Assembly (NCBI GenBank): GCA_902478395.1 | Contig: CABSKZ010000001.1 | Span: 1-29,870 of the forward strand | DNA length: 29,870 nt | From: an uncultured Eubacteriales bacterium | Lineage (GTDB): Bacteria; Bacillota; Clostridia; UBA1381; UBA9506 | Direction of reading: 5' to 3' | Made by a program: the position numbers and the translations under genes | Shown here: piece after piece, positions 14,120-20,888 of the stretch | Layout: each line of letters opens with the position of its first letter | Position numbering within the stretch: the stretch's first letter is position 1 | Notes under the pieces: generated by a model | Told to the model about the DNA's origin: nothing | What the model saw: only the letters and a program-made list of their open reading frames with translations | The model's database searches: none

Positions 14120-16186
14120 TTATGGAAGCAATTCCCCTACCGGTTCGGGCGATTCCGTTACCTCACCTTTCCCGATAAAATATTGTTGGAAAATATCTTT
14201 TGCTATCTGTGCTACGCTGCTCCCTGAGCCGCCGTGCTCCACAATGACCGCAACGGCAATCTGCGGATTATCGAATGGAGCGAAGCCTACATAGATTCCG
14301 TTTGCGCTTCCGCGCGAAACCTGCGCGCTTCCTGTTTTACCCCCAGTTTTGACCGGAAAATCTGCAAAGATAGACTTTGCTGTTCCCTCCGATGTAACCA
14401 TACCCATACCTTTGAGTACTGCGTTCAGGTTTTCCTGTTTAATATCTATTTGATGCCGGATTTCCGGCTTGGTTTCTTCTACTATTTCCGCATTGCTGTT
14501 CGACTTGACAGCCTTGAGCAAATGTGCTTTATAATTTGTTCCGCCGTTTGCAACGGTCGCCACGTAATTTGCAATCTGCAACGGTGTAAACAGGTTGTCT
14601 GACTGGCCGATTGCCGCCTGCAATACGTCGCCCGGGTACCATTGTTTTCCGTTCGCCTCGCGCAGCGCCGGCCCTGCCAGCTGCCCCTTAGATTCCTCAC
14701 CTTCCAGCTCAATACCCGTGTATTCACCCAGGCCCATCTGCCGGGCATAGTCGTCAATCACGTCGATTCCGATGCGTTTCCCTACGTCGAAGAAGAAATA
14801 GTTGCAGGAATCGCGCAGCGCCTGGGAAACGTTGATCGTGCCATGCGTTCCCCGGCTGGTCCGGTAAATTGAACACATAAAGTCCTGGTTCAGGTAATGG
14901 TACACGCCTTTTGTCAGCATGGTTTCAGTCGGTGTGAGAAACCCTTCCTGCAGAGCGCCGATTGCCGTTACCATTTTGTAGGTGGAACCCGGCTCATATG
15001 TGCCTAAAAGGGCTCGGTTGAACATTGGTTTGCCGGGGTCCGCGTTCAGTTTGGCATAATCAGAATTGAATTTTGCTGGATCATAAGTCGGATAGGAGCC
15101 GATTGCAAGGATCTCGCCGCTGTTTAAATCAATTGCCACCGCGGCGCCTGCGTCCGCGTCGCCTCCGTCATTTGCCCGGTGTGTCGCGGCAATTTTTCGA
15201 ATATTCCTCTCAAGGGATTCCTCCAGCGCTTTCTGTAAATCCAAATCAATCGTCAGCATGACGGAGTTGCCCGGAACCGGATCGCGGGAATAAACAATCT
15301 GACTCTCCCCTTCATTGATTTTCCGCTCGATGCTGTTGGTTCCGTCCGTCCCTTTCAGATATTTTTCAAACGCTTTTTCAGCCCCCTGTTTACCGAGATA
15401 GTCGTTCATTCCATAATTCTGGTCCTTCAGCGCCTCGTATTCCTCTGGATTGATGACGCCGACGCGCCCGAGAATATGCGCCGCAGTCGTGCCCTCAACG
15501 TATTGCCGGATGGGCTGCTGGAACACTGTCACACAGGAATACAGGTCGCGCTGCTCCTTGATTTTGCTGACAACATTGATATCGATATCGTTACCGAACA
15601 CATATGCGTTGTTAGAGGAGAAATTCCGAAGCTCCATTTCATAGCGGATCCCGATGATGGTACGCATTTCCTTCGCAGAATAGTCTGTGCTGACAGCATA
15701 TTTTTTGCGGTACTTTTCCAGAACCTCCTGTGCGGTGATGTCCGCATCATATTTCCGTTCCTTCAGGAACTTTTCCTTTTTCTCCTGCTTCGCCTCTTCG
15801 GTGTCTCCTTCAAAAGCAAATGCAAAGGGCTCGTCCTTTGTAATCGGGAAGGTGTCCTCATACTCCAGCGCCTCTTCCTGAAACAGGTTAGCGAGGTTCA
15901 AAATGACCGCATTTAATTTTTGTTTATCATCGTCTATTTTGGCTATCGCAATCGAATATCCGATGCGGTTCGTCACAAGCGGTCTGCCGTAGCGGTCGAG
16001 AATTTCTCCGCGAGGCGCCTTAATGGGGATGTTCCGCGCCAGACGGCTGTCGGAGATCTCCCGGTAGTTTTCCCCCTCAATAATTTGCAGCGTAAACAGA
16101 CGCTGCAAGACCAAAACCGCCAGCAGCGCCAGAAGGATATAAATCACAGTATATCTGCTTTTCCAGCCCTTCTTCTGCAAACTCAT
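14120..16186 (-). CDS. mrdA: Class B penicillin-binding protein 2, cell elongation transpeptidase
   Basis: Monofunctional DD-transpeptidase of the Rod complex that cross-links lateral-wall peptidoglycan. The 688 residues have a short cytoplasmic tail, a membrane anchor at about 12-32, and the pedestal/dimerisation domain with APRGEILDRYGRPL at 57-70. The transpeptidase domain carries the catalytic Ser401 in STYK (401-404), SCN (460-462) and KTGS (617-620). An acidic/lysine-rich insertion at about 105-170 is typical of Gram-positive PBP2-type proteins. It follows mreD by 16 nt, which supports elongation rather than division. The partner glycosyltransferase RodA is not in the window. Confidence 0.95.
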   Translation of the reverse strand: MSLQKKGWKSRYTVIYILLALLAVLVLQRLFTLQIIEGENYREISDSRLARNIPIKAPRGEILDRYGRPLVTNRIGYSIAIAKIDDDKQKLNAVILNLANLFQEEALEYEDTFPITKDEPFAFAFEGDTEEAKQEKKEKFLKERKYDADITAQEVLEKYRKKYAVSTDYSAKEMRTIIGIRYEMELRNFSSNNAYVFGNDIDINVVSKIKEQRDLYSCVTVFQQPIRQYVEGTTAAHILGRVGVINPEEYEALKDQNYGMNDYLGKQGAEKAFEKYLKGTDGTNSIERKINEGESQIVYSRDPVPGNSVMLTIDLDLQKALEESLERNIRKIAATHRANDGGDADAGAAVAIDLNSGEILAIGSYPTYDPAKFNSDYAKLNADPGKPMFNRALLGTYEPGSTYKMVTAIGALQEGFLTPTETMLTKGVYHYLNQDFMCSIYRTSRGTHGTINVSQALRDSCNYFFFDVGKRIGIDVIDDYARQMGLGEYTGIELEGEESKGQLAGPALREANGKQWYPGDVLQAAIGQSDNLFTPLQIANYVATVANGGTNYKAHLLKAVKSNSNAEIVEETKPEIRHQIDIKQENLNAVLKGMGMVTSEGTAKSIFADFPVKTGGKTGSAQVSRGSANGIYVGFAPFDNPQIAVAVIVEHGGSGSSVAQIAKDIFQQYFIGKGEVTESPEPVGELLP

Positions 16187-16202
16187 TCACACCTTTAATC
16201 GA

Positions 16203-16706
16203 TCACCATTTTACCCGCTGCCGGGTTGCTGTGCTTTCTGAAAGCCGCCGCATAATTGGATACACCGGCACGGCAGCCACCGCGTTATACAACGCCCCCG
16301 GCAGAATTTTATGGAGAAGCGCAAACGCGATATCGGTTTCGCCCCAAATAAAAAACTGCATCATATAAAACAAAAATTCGTAGACAAAGGAAATAATCAG
16401 GACAAATACAGCGGCAACAAACACATTGTTATTAAAAAGCCCGCCGTGCAGCAGATAGCATAAAAACGCCGCATAGGTGCAGAGCAATGTGTTCACGCCA
16501 ACGACGCGGCCGCCGGTAAAGTCCAGCACCAGTCCACAGACCACGCCGAACACCAGCGCTTTCCAATCCCCTTTGCAAAGGCTGTAGCAAATCACCGCCA
16601 CAAGCAGGAGGTTCGGAATGACGTTGAAAATCTCCACAGAGCGGATGAGCGTCGTCTGAATGACTGTCAGGAAAAAGACAAATACGATTGTCAATGCATA
16701 CCGCAT
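16203..16706 (-). CDS. mreD: Rod shape-determining membrane protein MreD
   Basis: Polytopic membrane protein of the elongation complex that balances MreC action on PBP2. The product has 167 residues with about five hydrophobic segments and the family features NVIPNLLLVAVICYSLCKGDWKALVFGVVCGLVLDF near the N-terminus (about residues 29-64). The sequence is poorly conserved in this family, so the call rests on hydropathy, length and position between mreC and mrdA. AAAAGGAG precedes the ATG. Confidence 0.9.
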   Translation of the reverse strand: MRYALTIVFVFFLTVIQTTLIRSVEIFNVIPNLLLVAVICYSLCKGDWKALVFGVVCGLVLDFTGGRVVGVNTLLCTYAAFLCYLLHGGLFNNNVFVAAVFVLIISFVYEFLFYMMQFFIWGETDIAFALLHKILPGALYNAVAAVPVYPIMRRLSESTATRQRVKW

Positions 16707-16743
16707 ACCGCTCCAACTCCTTTTCTGTCATGATTTGTGCTGC

Positions 16744-17562
16744 CTATTCCGCTGCCGGCATCCGGATTACCATAACCTCCCGAATGCGTTCAAAGTCTAC
16801 TGCCGTATCAATAATTGCGTACTGGGAGTAGCCCAGCGCATCACTTTTAATCTCTGAAACTGTTCCAATTAAAATCCCTTTTGGATAAATTCCACCCAGC
16901 CCGGAGGTTTCAACCGTATCGCCCACAACAAGGCTGGTGTCGTTTGTTACATAATTCAACTTACATTTGCCCTCGTCGGCAAGATTCATTTCCCCATCGA
17001 TTATCGCGATGTCCTGCGTCCTGGACACAATTGCGCCGACCGAGCTGTCGGTATCAATAATCGATATGACCTTAGCCCATGTGCTTCCAACCTCCATCAC
17101 ATGGCCCACCAGCCCGTTATTCGTCACAACAACATCGTCCTTTTTGATGCCATGGTTGCTGCCCTTGTCGATTTTAAAAACATTGAACCAGTTGCCCGGG
17201 TCTTTGCCGATGACCTCGCAGCCAACCATGTCGTGCCCTGCCTCATTCGATTTCAGCTCGAGCAGCGCGCGCAGGCGGTTATTCTCCACCTTGTAGGACT
17301 CCATTTCCCGCACCTGCTGCTGTAGCTTTTCCACCTCGTCGGTCAGTTCAAGATTCCGTTCCTTATACTGCCGCATATCTCCCACAAACTCAAAAAAACC
17401 GCCGACGGAATTTCCAATTGAGGAGAAAAATTTCTGAAACGGCCCCACAACAACGCCTGTCGCGTTCGTTCCCGACACAGAAGCATTGTTGCTGACGAGC
17501 GCAAACGAGACACCCATAAAGATAAAAATCACAACCGTGATACTCAGCACCACTATCAGCAT
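16744..17562 (-). CDS. mreC: Rod shape-determining protein MreC
   Basis: Bitopic protein that links cytoplasmic MreB to PBP2 outside. From the first ATG the product has 272 residues: membrane helix at about 1-24, coiled coil at about 60-100 (KERNLELTDEVEKLQQQVRE), and then the beta-rich MreC core with GNWFNVFKIDKGSNHGIKK and VETSGLGGIYPKGILIG. The start is uncertain. The GGGGAGGTG site at 17591-17599 is about 30 nt from this ATG. It is 9 nt from an in-frame ACG (17581-17583), which would add seven residues and give the usual basic N-terminus DKNKKT. No ATG, GTG or TTG exists between the in-frame stop at 17590-17592 and 17562. Confidence 0.92.
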   Translation of the reverse strand: MLIVVLSITVVIFIFMGVSFALVSNNASVSGTNATGVVVGPFQKFFSSIGNSVGGFFEFVGDMRQYKERNLELTDEVEKLQQQVREMESYKVENNRLRALLELKSNEAGHDMVGCEVIGKDPGNWFNVFKIDKGSNHGIKKDDVVVTNNGLVGHVMEVGSTWAKVISIIDTDSSVGAIVSRTQDIAIIDGEMNLADEGKCKLNYVTNDTSLVVGDTVETSGLGGIYPKGILIGTVSEIKSDALGYSQYAIIDTAVDFERIREVMVIRMPAAE

Positions 17563-17617
17563 GGTTTTTTTATTCTTGTCCGTCGCAGGTCACCTCCCCA
17601 ATGTCATTTGCTGCGCA

Positions 17618-18631
17618 CTACAGCCACTTTTTACTTTTCCCTGTCTGCCCGGATTCATCCAGTGTAGAAAGGGACATTCCTGTCCCGACCGCGACACAGT
17701 CGAGCGCGTTTTCCGCCACATAAACCGGAATCCCGGTTTCTTCAGAGACCAGCCTGTCCAGCCCGCGAATCAGCGCGCCGCCGCCCGTCAGCATAATACC
17801 ACGGTTCATCACATCTGCGGCAAGCTCCGGCGGCGTTTTCTCCAAGGTAAATTTAATGGCGTCGACAATCGCAAATATGGATTCCGCCATCGCACCGCGG
17901 ATTTCCCGCGAGCTGAGCGTAATGGTTTTCGGCAGGCCGCTGATTAAATCCCGCCCCTTGACGGACATCTCGTTTTCCGTCTCCGTTTCGTATGCGGAAC
18001 CGATGTTGAACTTAATCTCCTCCGCGGTACGTTCGCCCACCATGAGGTTATATTCCCGTTTGATATAATTCACGATATCGCTGTCCAGTTCGTCCCCAGC
18101 GATACGGAGCGACTTGCTGCTCACGATTCCGCCGTAGGATATGACGGCAACCTCACTCGTTCCGCCGCCGATATCGACGACCATGCTGCCCGTCGGCTCG
18201 TTTACAGGAAGCCCCGCGCCGATTGCCGCCGCCATAGGTTCTTCGATTAAGTAAGCGTTGCGCCCCCCGGCAGTGATGACCGCTTCCTCAACCGCTCGGC
18301 GTTCTACTTCGGTTACGCCGAACGGAATGCAGACCACGACCCGCGGTTTGAAAAAACCGCCCTGATAAACCTTTTTAATGAAATATTTGAGCATTGCCTG
18401 CGTCCCGTCAAAGTCCGCGATAACGCCGTCCTTCAGCGGACGTATCGCCACAACATTGCCCGGCGTGCGGCCGATCATGTCGCGCGCCTCGTTGCCCACT
18501 TTGAGCACCTGTCCTGTCGTTTTGTTTACCGCGACGACAGACGGCTCGCGCAGGATGATTCCTTTCCCCTTTAAATAAACAAGTGTATTCGCCGTTCCCA
18601 AATCAATTCCGATGTCCCTGCTGAATGCCAT
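17618..18631 (-). CDS. mreB: Rod shape-determining actin homologue MreB
   Basis: Cytoskeletal ATPase that forms membrane-bound filaments guiding lateral wall synthesis. The 337 residues show the actin-fold motifs: phosphate 1 GIDLGTANTLVY (8-19), connect 1 region with IPFGVTEVERRAVEEA, phosphate 2 VVDIGGGTSEVAVIS, connect 2/adenosine region ending LTGGGALIRGLDRLV. The N-terminus lacks the amphipathic extension of enterobacterial MreB, as in most Gram-positives. GGAGGTACAATAAC precedes the ATG, and the gene starts 4 nt after maf. The tail TLDESGQTGKSKKWL is longer than in some paralogues, but nothing else is odd. Confidence 0.96.
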   Translation of the reverse strand: MAFSRDIGIDLGTANTLVYLKGKGIILREPSVVAVNKTTGQVLKVGNEARDMIGRTPGNVVAIRPLKDGVIADFDGTQAMLKYFIKKVYQGGFFKPRVVVCIPFGVTEVERRAVEEAVITAGGRNAYLIEEPMAAAIGAGLPVNEPTGSMVVDIGGGTSEVAVISYGGIVSSKSLRIAGDELDSDIVNYIKREYNLMVGERTAEEIKFNIGSAYETETENEMSVKGRDLISGLPKTITLSSREIRGAMAESIFAIVDAIKFTLEKTPPELAADVMNRGIMLTGGGALIRGLDRLVSEETGIPVYVAENALDCVAVGTGMSLSTLDESGQTGKSKKWL

Positions 18632-18635
18632 AATG

Positions 18636-19229
18636 TTATTGTACCTCCAATATTAGATTGACTTCGAATTCATCCTTTAGTACCTTGCATAGCCTGCACA
18701 GCGGCAGGCCGACTACATTGAAATAATCGCCTTCTATCTTTTCTATCAACATCGAGCCGCGCCCCTGAATGCCATAGGCCCCGGCCTTGTCCAGCGGTTC
18801 GCCGCTTTTAATATAGCATGCGATTTCCTCTTCTGTGAGCGTCCGGAAAAATACCTTGGTTTCCTCGAAAACACTGACGCCCAGCGCGTCGTCCGTCCTG
18901 ATAACGCTCAGGCCCGTCAGCACGCTGTGGCTTCTCCCGCTCAGCTTCCTAAGCATGTCCGCCGCTTCCTGTTCGCTGTGTGGCTTAGTGAGGATTTCTC
19001 CATCCAGTACGACGATTGTGTCAGCACCAATCACCAGCGTATTTTCTCCGGCAGTTTTTGCCACATCCGCCGCCTTTTGCAGAGCAAGCTGTTCCACCAC
19101 CAGGTAGGGAGGCATATTTTTTTCAATTTGTTCCTCAATCTCGCTGGTCCGTACGGAAAATTCCAGCCCGACGCGTTCCAGCAGTTCTTTTCGGCGCGGA
19201 GAACCCGACGCCAGCACAAACTGCACCAT
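18636..19229 (-). CDS. maf: Maf-family nucleoside triphosphate pyrophosphatase
   Basis: House-cleaning enzyme that hydrolyses non-canonical or modified dTTP/UTP/CTP to monophosphates. It is often coupled to septum and shape genes. The 197 residues contain the diagnostic ASGSPRRKELL (7-17), IGADTIVVLDGEILTKP with the catalytic Asp in GADT, and RSHSVLTGL. The late KAGAYGIQGRG segment is also present. It directly precedes mreB (4-nt gap), the common arrangement in Clostridia and Bacilli. Here radC, frequently between maf and mreB, is absent. Confidence 0.93.
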   Translation of the reverse strand: MVQFVLASGSPRRKELLERVGLEFSVRTSEIEEQIEKNMPPYLVVEQLALQKAADVAKTAGENTLVIGADTIVVLDGEILTKPHSEQEAADMLRKLSGRSHSVLTGLSVIRTDDALGVSVFEETKVFFRTLTEEEIACYIKSGEPLDKAGAYGIQGRGSMLIEKIEGDYFNVVGLPLCRLCKVLKDEFEVNLILEVQ

Positions 19230-19240
19230 AAATGCCCCCT

Positions 19241-19510
19241 TTACAGCTTCCTGAAAATGAGAAATGAAATCAATACTCCCAGAATGCTTGCTACATTAAT
19301 TTTAAACCAAAACCCAACTGCAAGCGTGAACTTCAAAATGTATAAATCAATGGTAAACGGCGCCGTCGCGTCAAACCCGAAGCTCATCCCATAATCCAGC
19401 CACCACAGGTACTGGCTTCCTTCACAGAGCTTGCCCAGCAGCCCGCCCAGCACCAGCCCGGCGAAAACCGCGAGGACGTATACCCATGTCCGCCTTTTAG
19501 CGATTGCCAT
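19241..19510 (-). CDS. Small membrane protein, DUF4321-type
   Basis: An 89-residue protein with a basic start (MAIAKRRTWVYV) and two or three hydrophobic segments: VYVLAVFAGLVLGGLLGKL, the region around LDYGMSFGF, and the C-terminal VASILGVLISFLIFRKL. This pattern and its place immediately before maf match the small family called DUF4321, as I recall it. The ATG at 19510 has GGAGGG upstream and overlaps the end of the preceding Gx gene by 14 nt, suggesting coupled translation. The function is unknown; a link with envelope growth is suggested only by neighbours. Confidence 0.75.
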   Translation of the reverse strand: MAIAKRRTWVYVLAVFAGLVLGGLLGKLCEGSQYLWWLDYGMSFGFDATAPFTIDLYILKFTLAVGFWFKINVASILGVLISFLIFRKL

Positions 19511-20036
19511 CCAATAATCCCTCCAAATTGCTGTTTTGAACCGCCCTGAGGGCAATGAAGCCCGTAAGCAGGGCGCATACGGTGGAAACCAGCGTCAGCA
19601 CAGGCAGGTAACGGAACATGTTCCAATTATGTACCACCAGCGACGCAACCAGTATCTGCCCAACATTAAAAAAGAACGCCCCCGCCATGCTCTGGCCTAT
19701 TAGACTGATTTTGTTTCCAAAAATCTTAGAAAACAGCGTCATCGCCGCTACGCTGAGCAGAGTCCCCGTCCCTCCGTAAGCGAACATGGTAACGGCTCCG
19801 GTCAGTATGCCTGTAAGCAGCGTCCGCAAAAGGCCAACCAAAAGCGCGGTCCACGGGCCAAACAGCACCAGGGCTACCATAGTCGTTACATTGGCAAGTC
19901 CCAGCTTCGCGCCGGGAAGAACTGCAAAAACCGGCAGCAACCCCTCTAAAATATTCAGTACAAGCCCCACCGCCAGCAGAACGCTGACAACCGCAACCTT
20001 TTTTATGCCGGACAGCCCTTTAGTATGCAACGCCAT
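19497..20036 (-). CDS. Gx transporter family membrane protein (heptaprenyl diphosphate synthase component I-like)
   Basis: A 179-residue hydrophobic protein with about five membrane segments, including VAVVSVLLAVGLVLNILEGL, the conserved PGAKLGLANVTTMVALVLFG and LLRTLLTGILTGAVTMFAYG. This is the COG4769 pattern, labelled Gx transporter or, historically, component I of heptaprenyl diphosphate synthase. It resembles substrate-binding (S) subunits of ECF-type transporters. The ATG at 20036 is chosen with GAGAGGG 6 nt upstream, and it overlaps the NusG-domain-II gene by 17 nt. In other Firmicutes this pair belongs to flavin-based electron-transfer loci, but no ApbE, Ndh2 or flavoprotein gene is seen here. 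Confidence 0.8.
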   Translation of the reverse strand: MALHTKGLSGIKKVAVVSVLLAVGLVLNILEGLLPVFAVLPGAKLGLANVTTMVALVLFGPWTALLVGLLRTLLTGILTGAVTMFAYGGTGTLLSVAAMTLFSKIFGNKISLIGQSMAGAFFFNVGQILVASLVVHNWNMFRYLPVLTLVSTVCALLTGFIALRAVQNSNLEGLLDGNR

Positions 20037-20391
20037 CCACATCCCTCTCGCCTTCAATTCTGACAACCAGCCGATTCGGCAAACAAACAATCATACTTCC
20101 GCAGGAACTGATTGCCCCTGCCTGTACATCCAGCTTATCCGTGCAGTCTGCCTCCGCGACATGGACACTGCCGCCTTCTATCACGATTCTATTATACCCG
20201 AAATCCGTCCGGACATCAAGTATTTTAGCTTCTTTTCCACGATTCAGTTCGTATCGCCCATATTCTTTTCCATCTACCTCGACAACGACGGTTTCACCGG
20301 CTCCGCCTGCAAAAATTACATTCGTGAACAGAACTGCCAATGCGGATGCAGCAATAAGTGTGAGGAAAATGATTTTATCCAGCTTCGTCAT
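20020..20391 (-). CDS. NusG domain II-containing membrane-anchored protein
   Basis: A 123-residue protein with one N-terminal membrane anchor (IIFLTLIAASALAVLF, about 6-22) and an extracytoplasmic NusG-domain-II-like beta domain. The domain's hallmark segment DKLDVQAGAISSCGSMIVCL followed by PNRLVVRIEG is near the C-terminus. Family members normally have a Cys pair in a CPDxxC context. Here it reads CTDKLD, with another Cys later in SSCGS, so the Cys spacing is altered. It starts 4 nt after dut with GGAAGGTGA upstream and overlaps the Gx gene. It is not the transcription factor NusG. A role with the Gx protein in membrane cofactor or redox handling is inference. Confidence 0.8.
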   Translation of the reverse strand: MTKLDKIIFLTLIAASALAVLFTNVIFAGGAGETVVVEVDGKEYGRYELNRGKEAKILDVRTDFGYNRIVIEGGSVHVAEADCTDKLDVQAGAISSCGSMIVCLPNRLVVRIEGERDVDGVAY

Positions 20392-20395
20392 GCGC

Positions 20396-20851
20396 TCACC
20401 TTCCGGTTGAACCAAACCCGCCTGCTCCGCGCTGTGTTTCGTCAAGCGAATCACACGCAATTAAATTTGCCCGTGTCACCGGCGCGAACACCATCTGCGC
20501 GATGCGTTCGCCCTTTTTGATAACATAGTCCTCCGGCCCCAGATTGATAAGGCCCACCCGGATTTCTCCGCGGTAGTCGCTGTCTATGACGCCCACGCCG
20601 TTTGACAGGCAGATGCCGTGCTTGATACCCAGTCCGCTGCGGGCGTAAATATACGCAACATAGCCGCTGTTTGGCAAGCTGATGGCGATTCCGGTCGGGA
20701 CGACCGCCATTTTCCCTTTCGGCAGAAGGATATCTTCCTCCACCGCAGCGGAAAGATCCATTCCCGCCGCCCCCTCCGTCGCATAAAACGGCGGCTTGAT
20801 TTCCTGACCAATCATGTCGCTGACATATTTTATTTTTACATCGATTTCCAT
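20396..20851 (-). CDS. dut: Deoxyuridine 5'-triphosphate nucleotidohydrolase (dUTPase)
   Basis: Hydrolyses dUTP to dUMP and pyrophosphate, keeping uracil out of DNA and feeding dTMP synthesis. All five motifs of the trimeric family are present in the 151 residues, in order: AAGMDLSA, YARSGLGIKHG, GVIDSDYRGEI (with the catalytic Asp), GERIAQMVF and the C-terminal RGAGGFGSTGR. The ATG at 20851 has GGAGG at 6-nt spacing. The upstream ATG at 20863 lies in that site. It lies 37 nt after the U32 gene in the same operon. Confidence 0.96.
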   Translation of the reverse strand: MEIDVKIKYVSDMIGQEIKPPFYATEGAAGMDLSAAVEEDILLPKGKMAVVPTGIAISLPNSGYVAYIYARSGLGIKHGICLSNGVGVIDSDYRGEIRVGLINLGPEDYVIKKGERIAQMVFAPVTRANLIACDSLDETQRGAGGFGSTGR

Positions 20852-20888
20852 ATAAACCTCCATACCACAGACAGCCGCTGCTAAAAAT

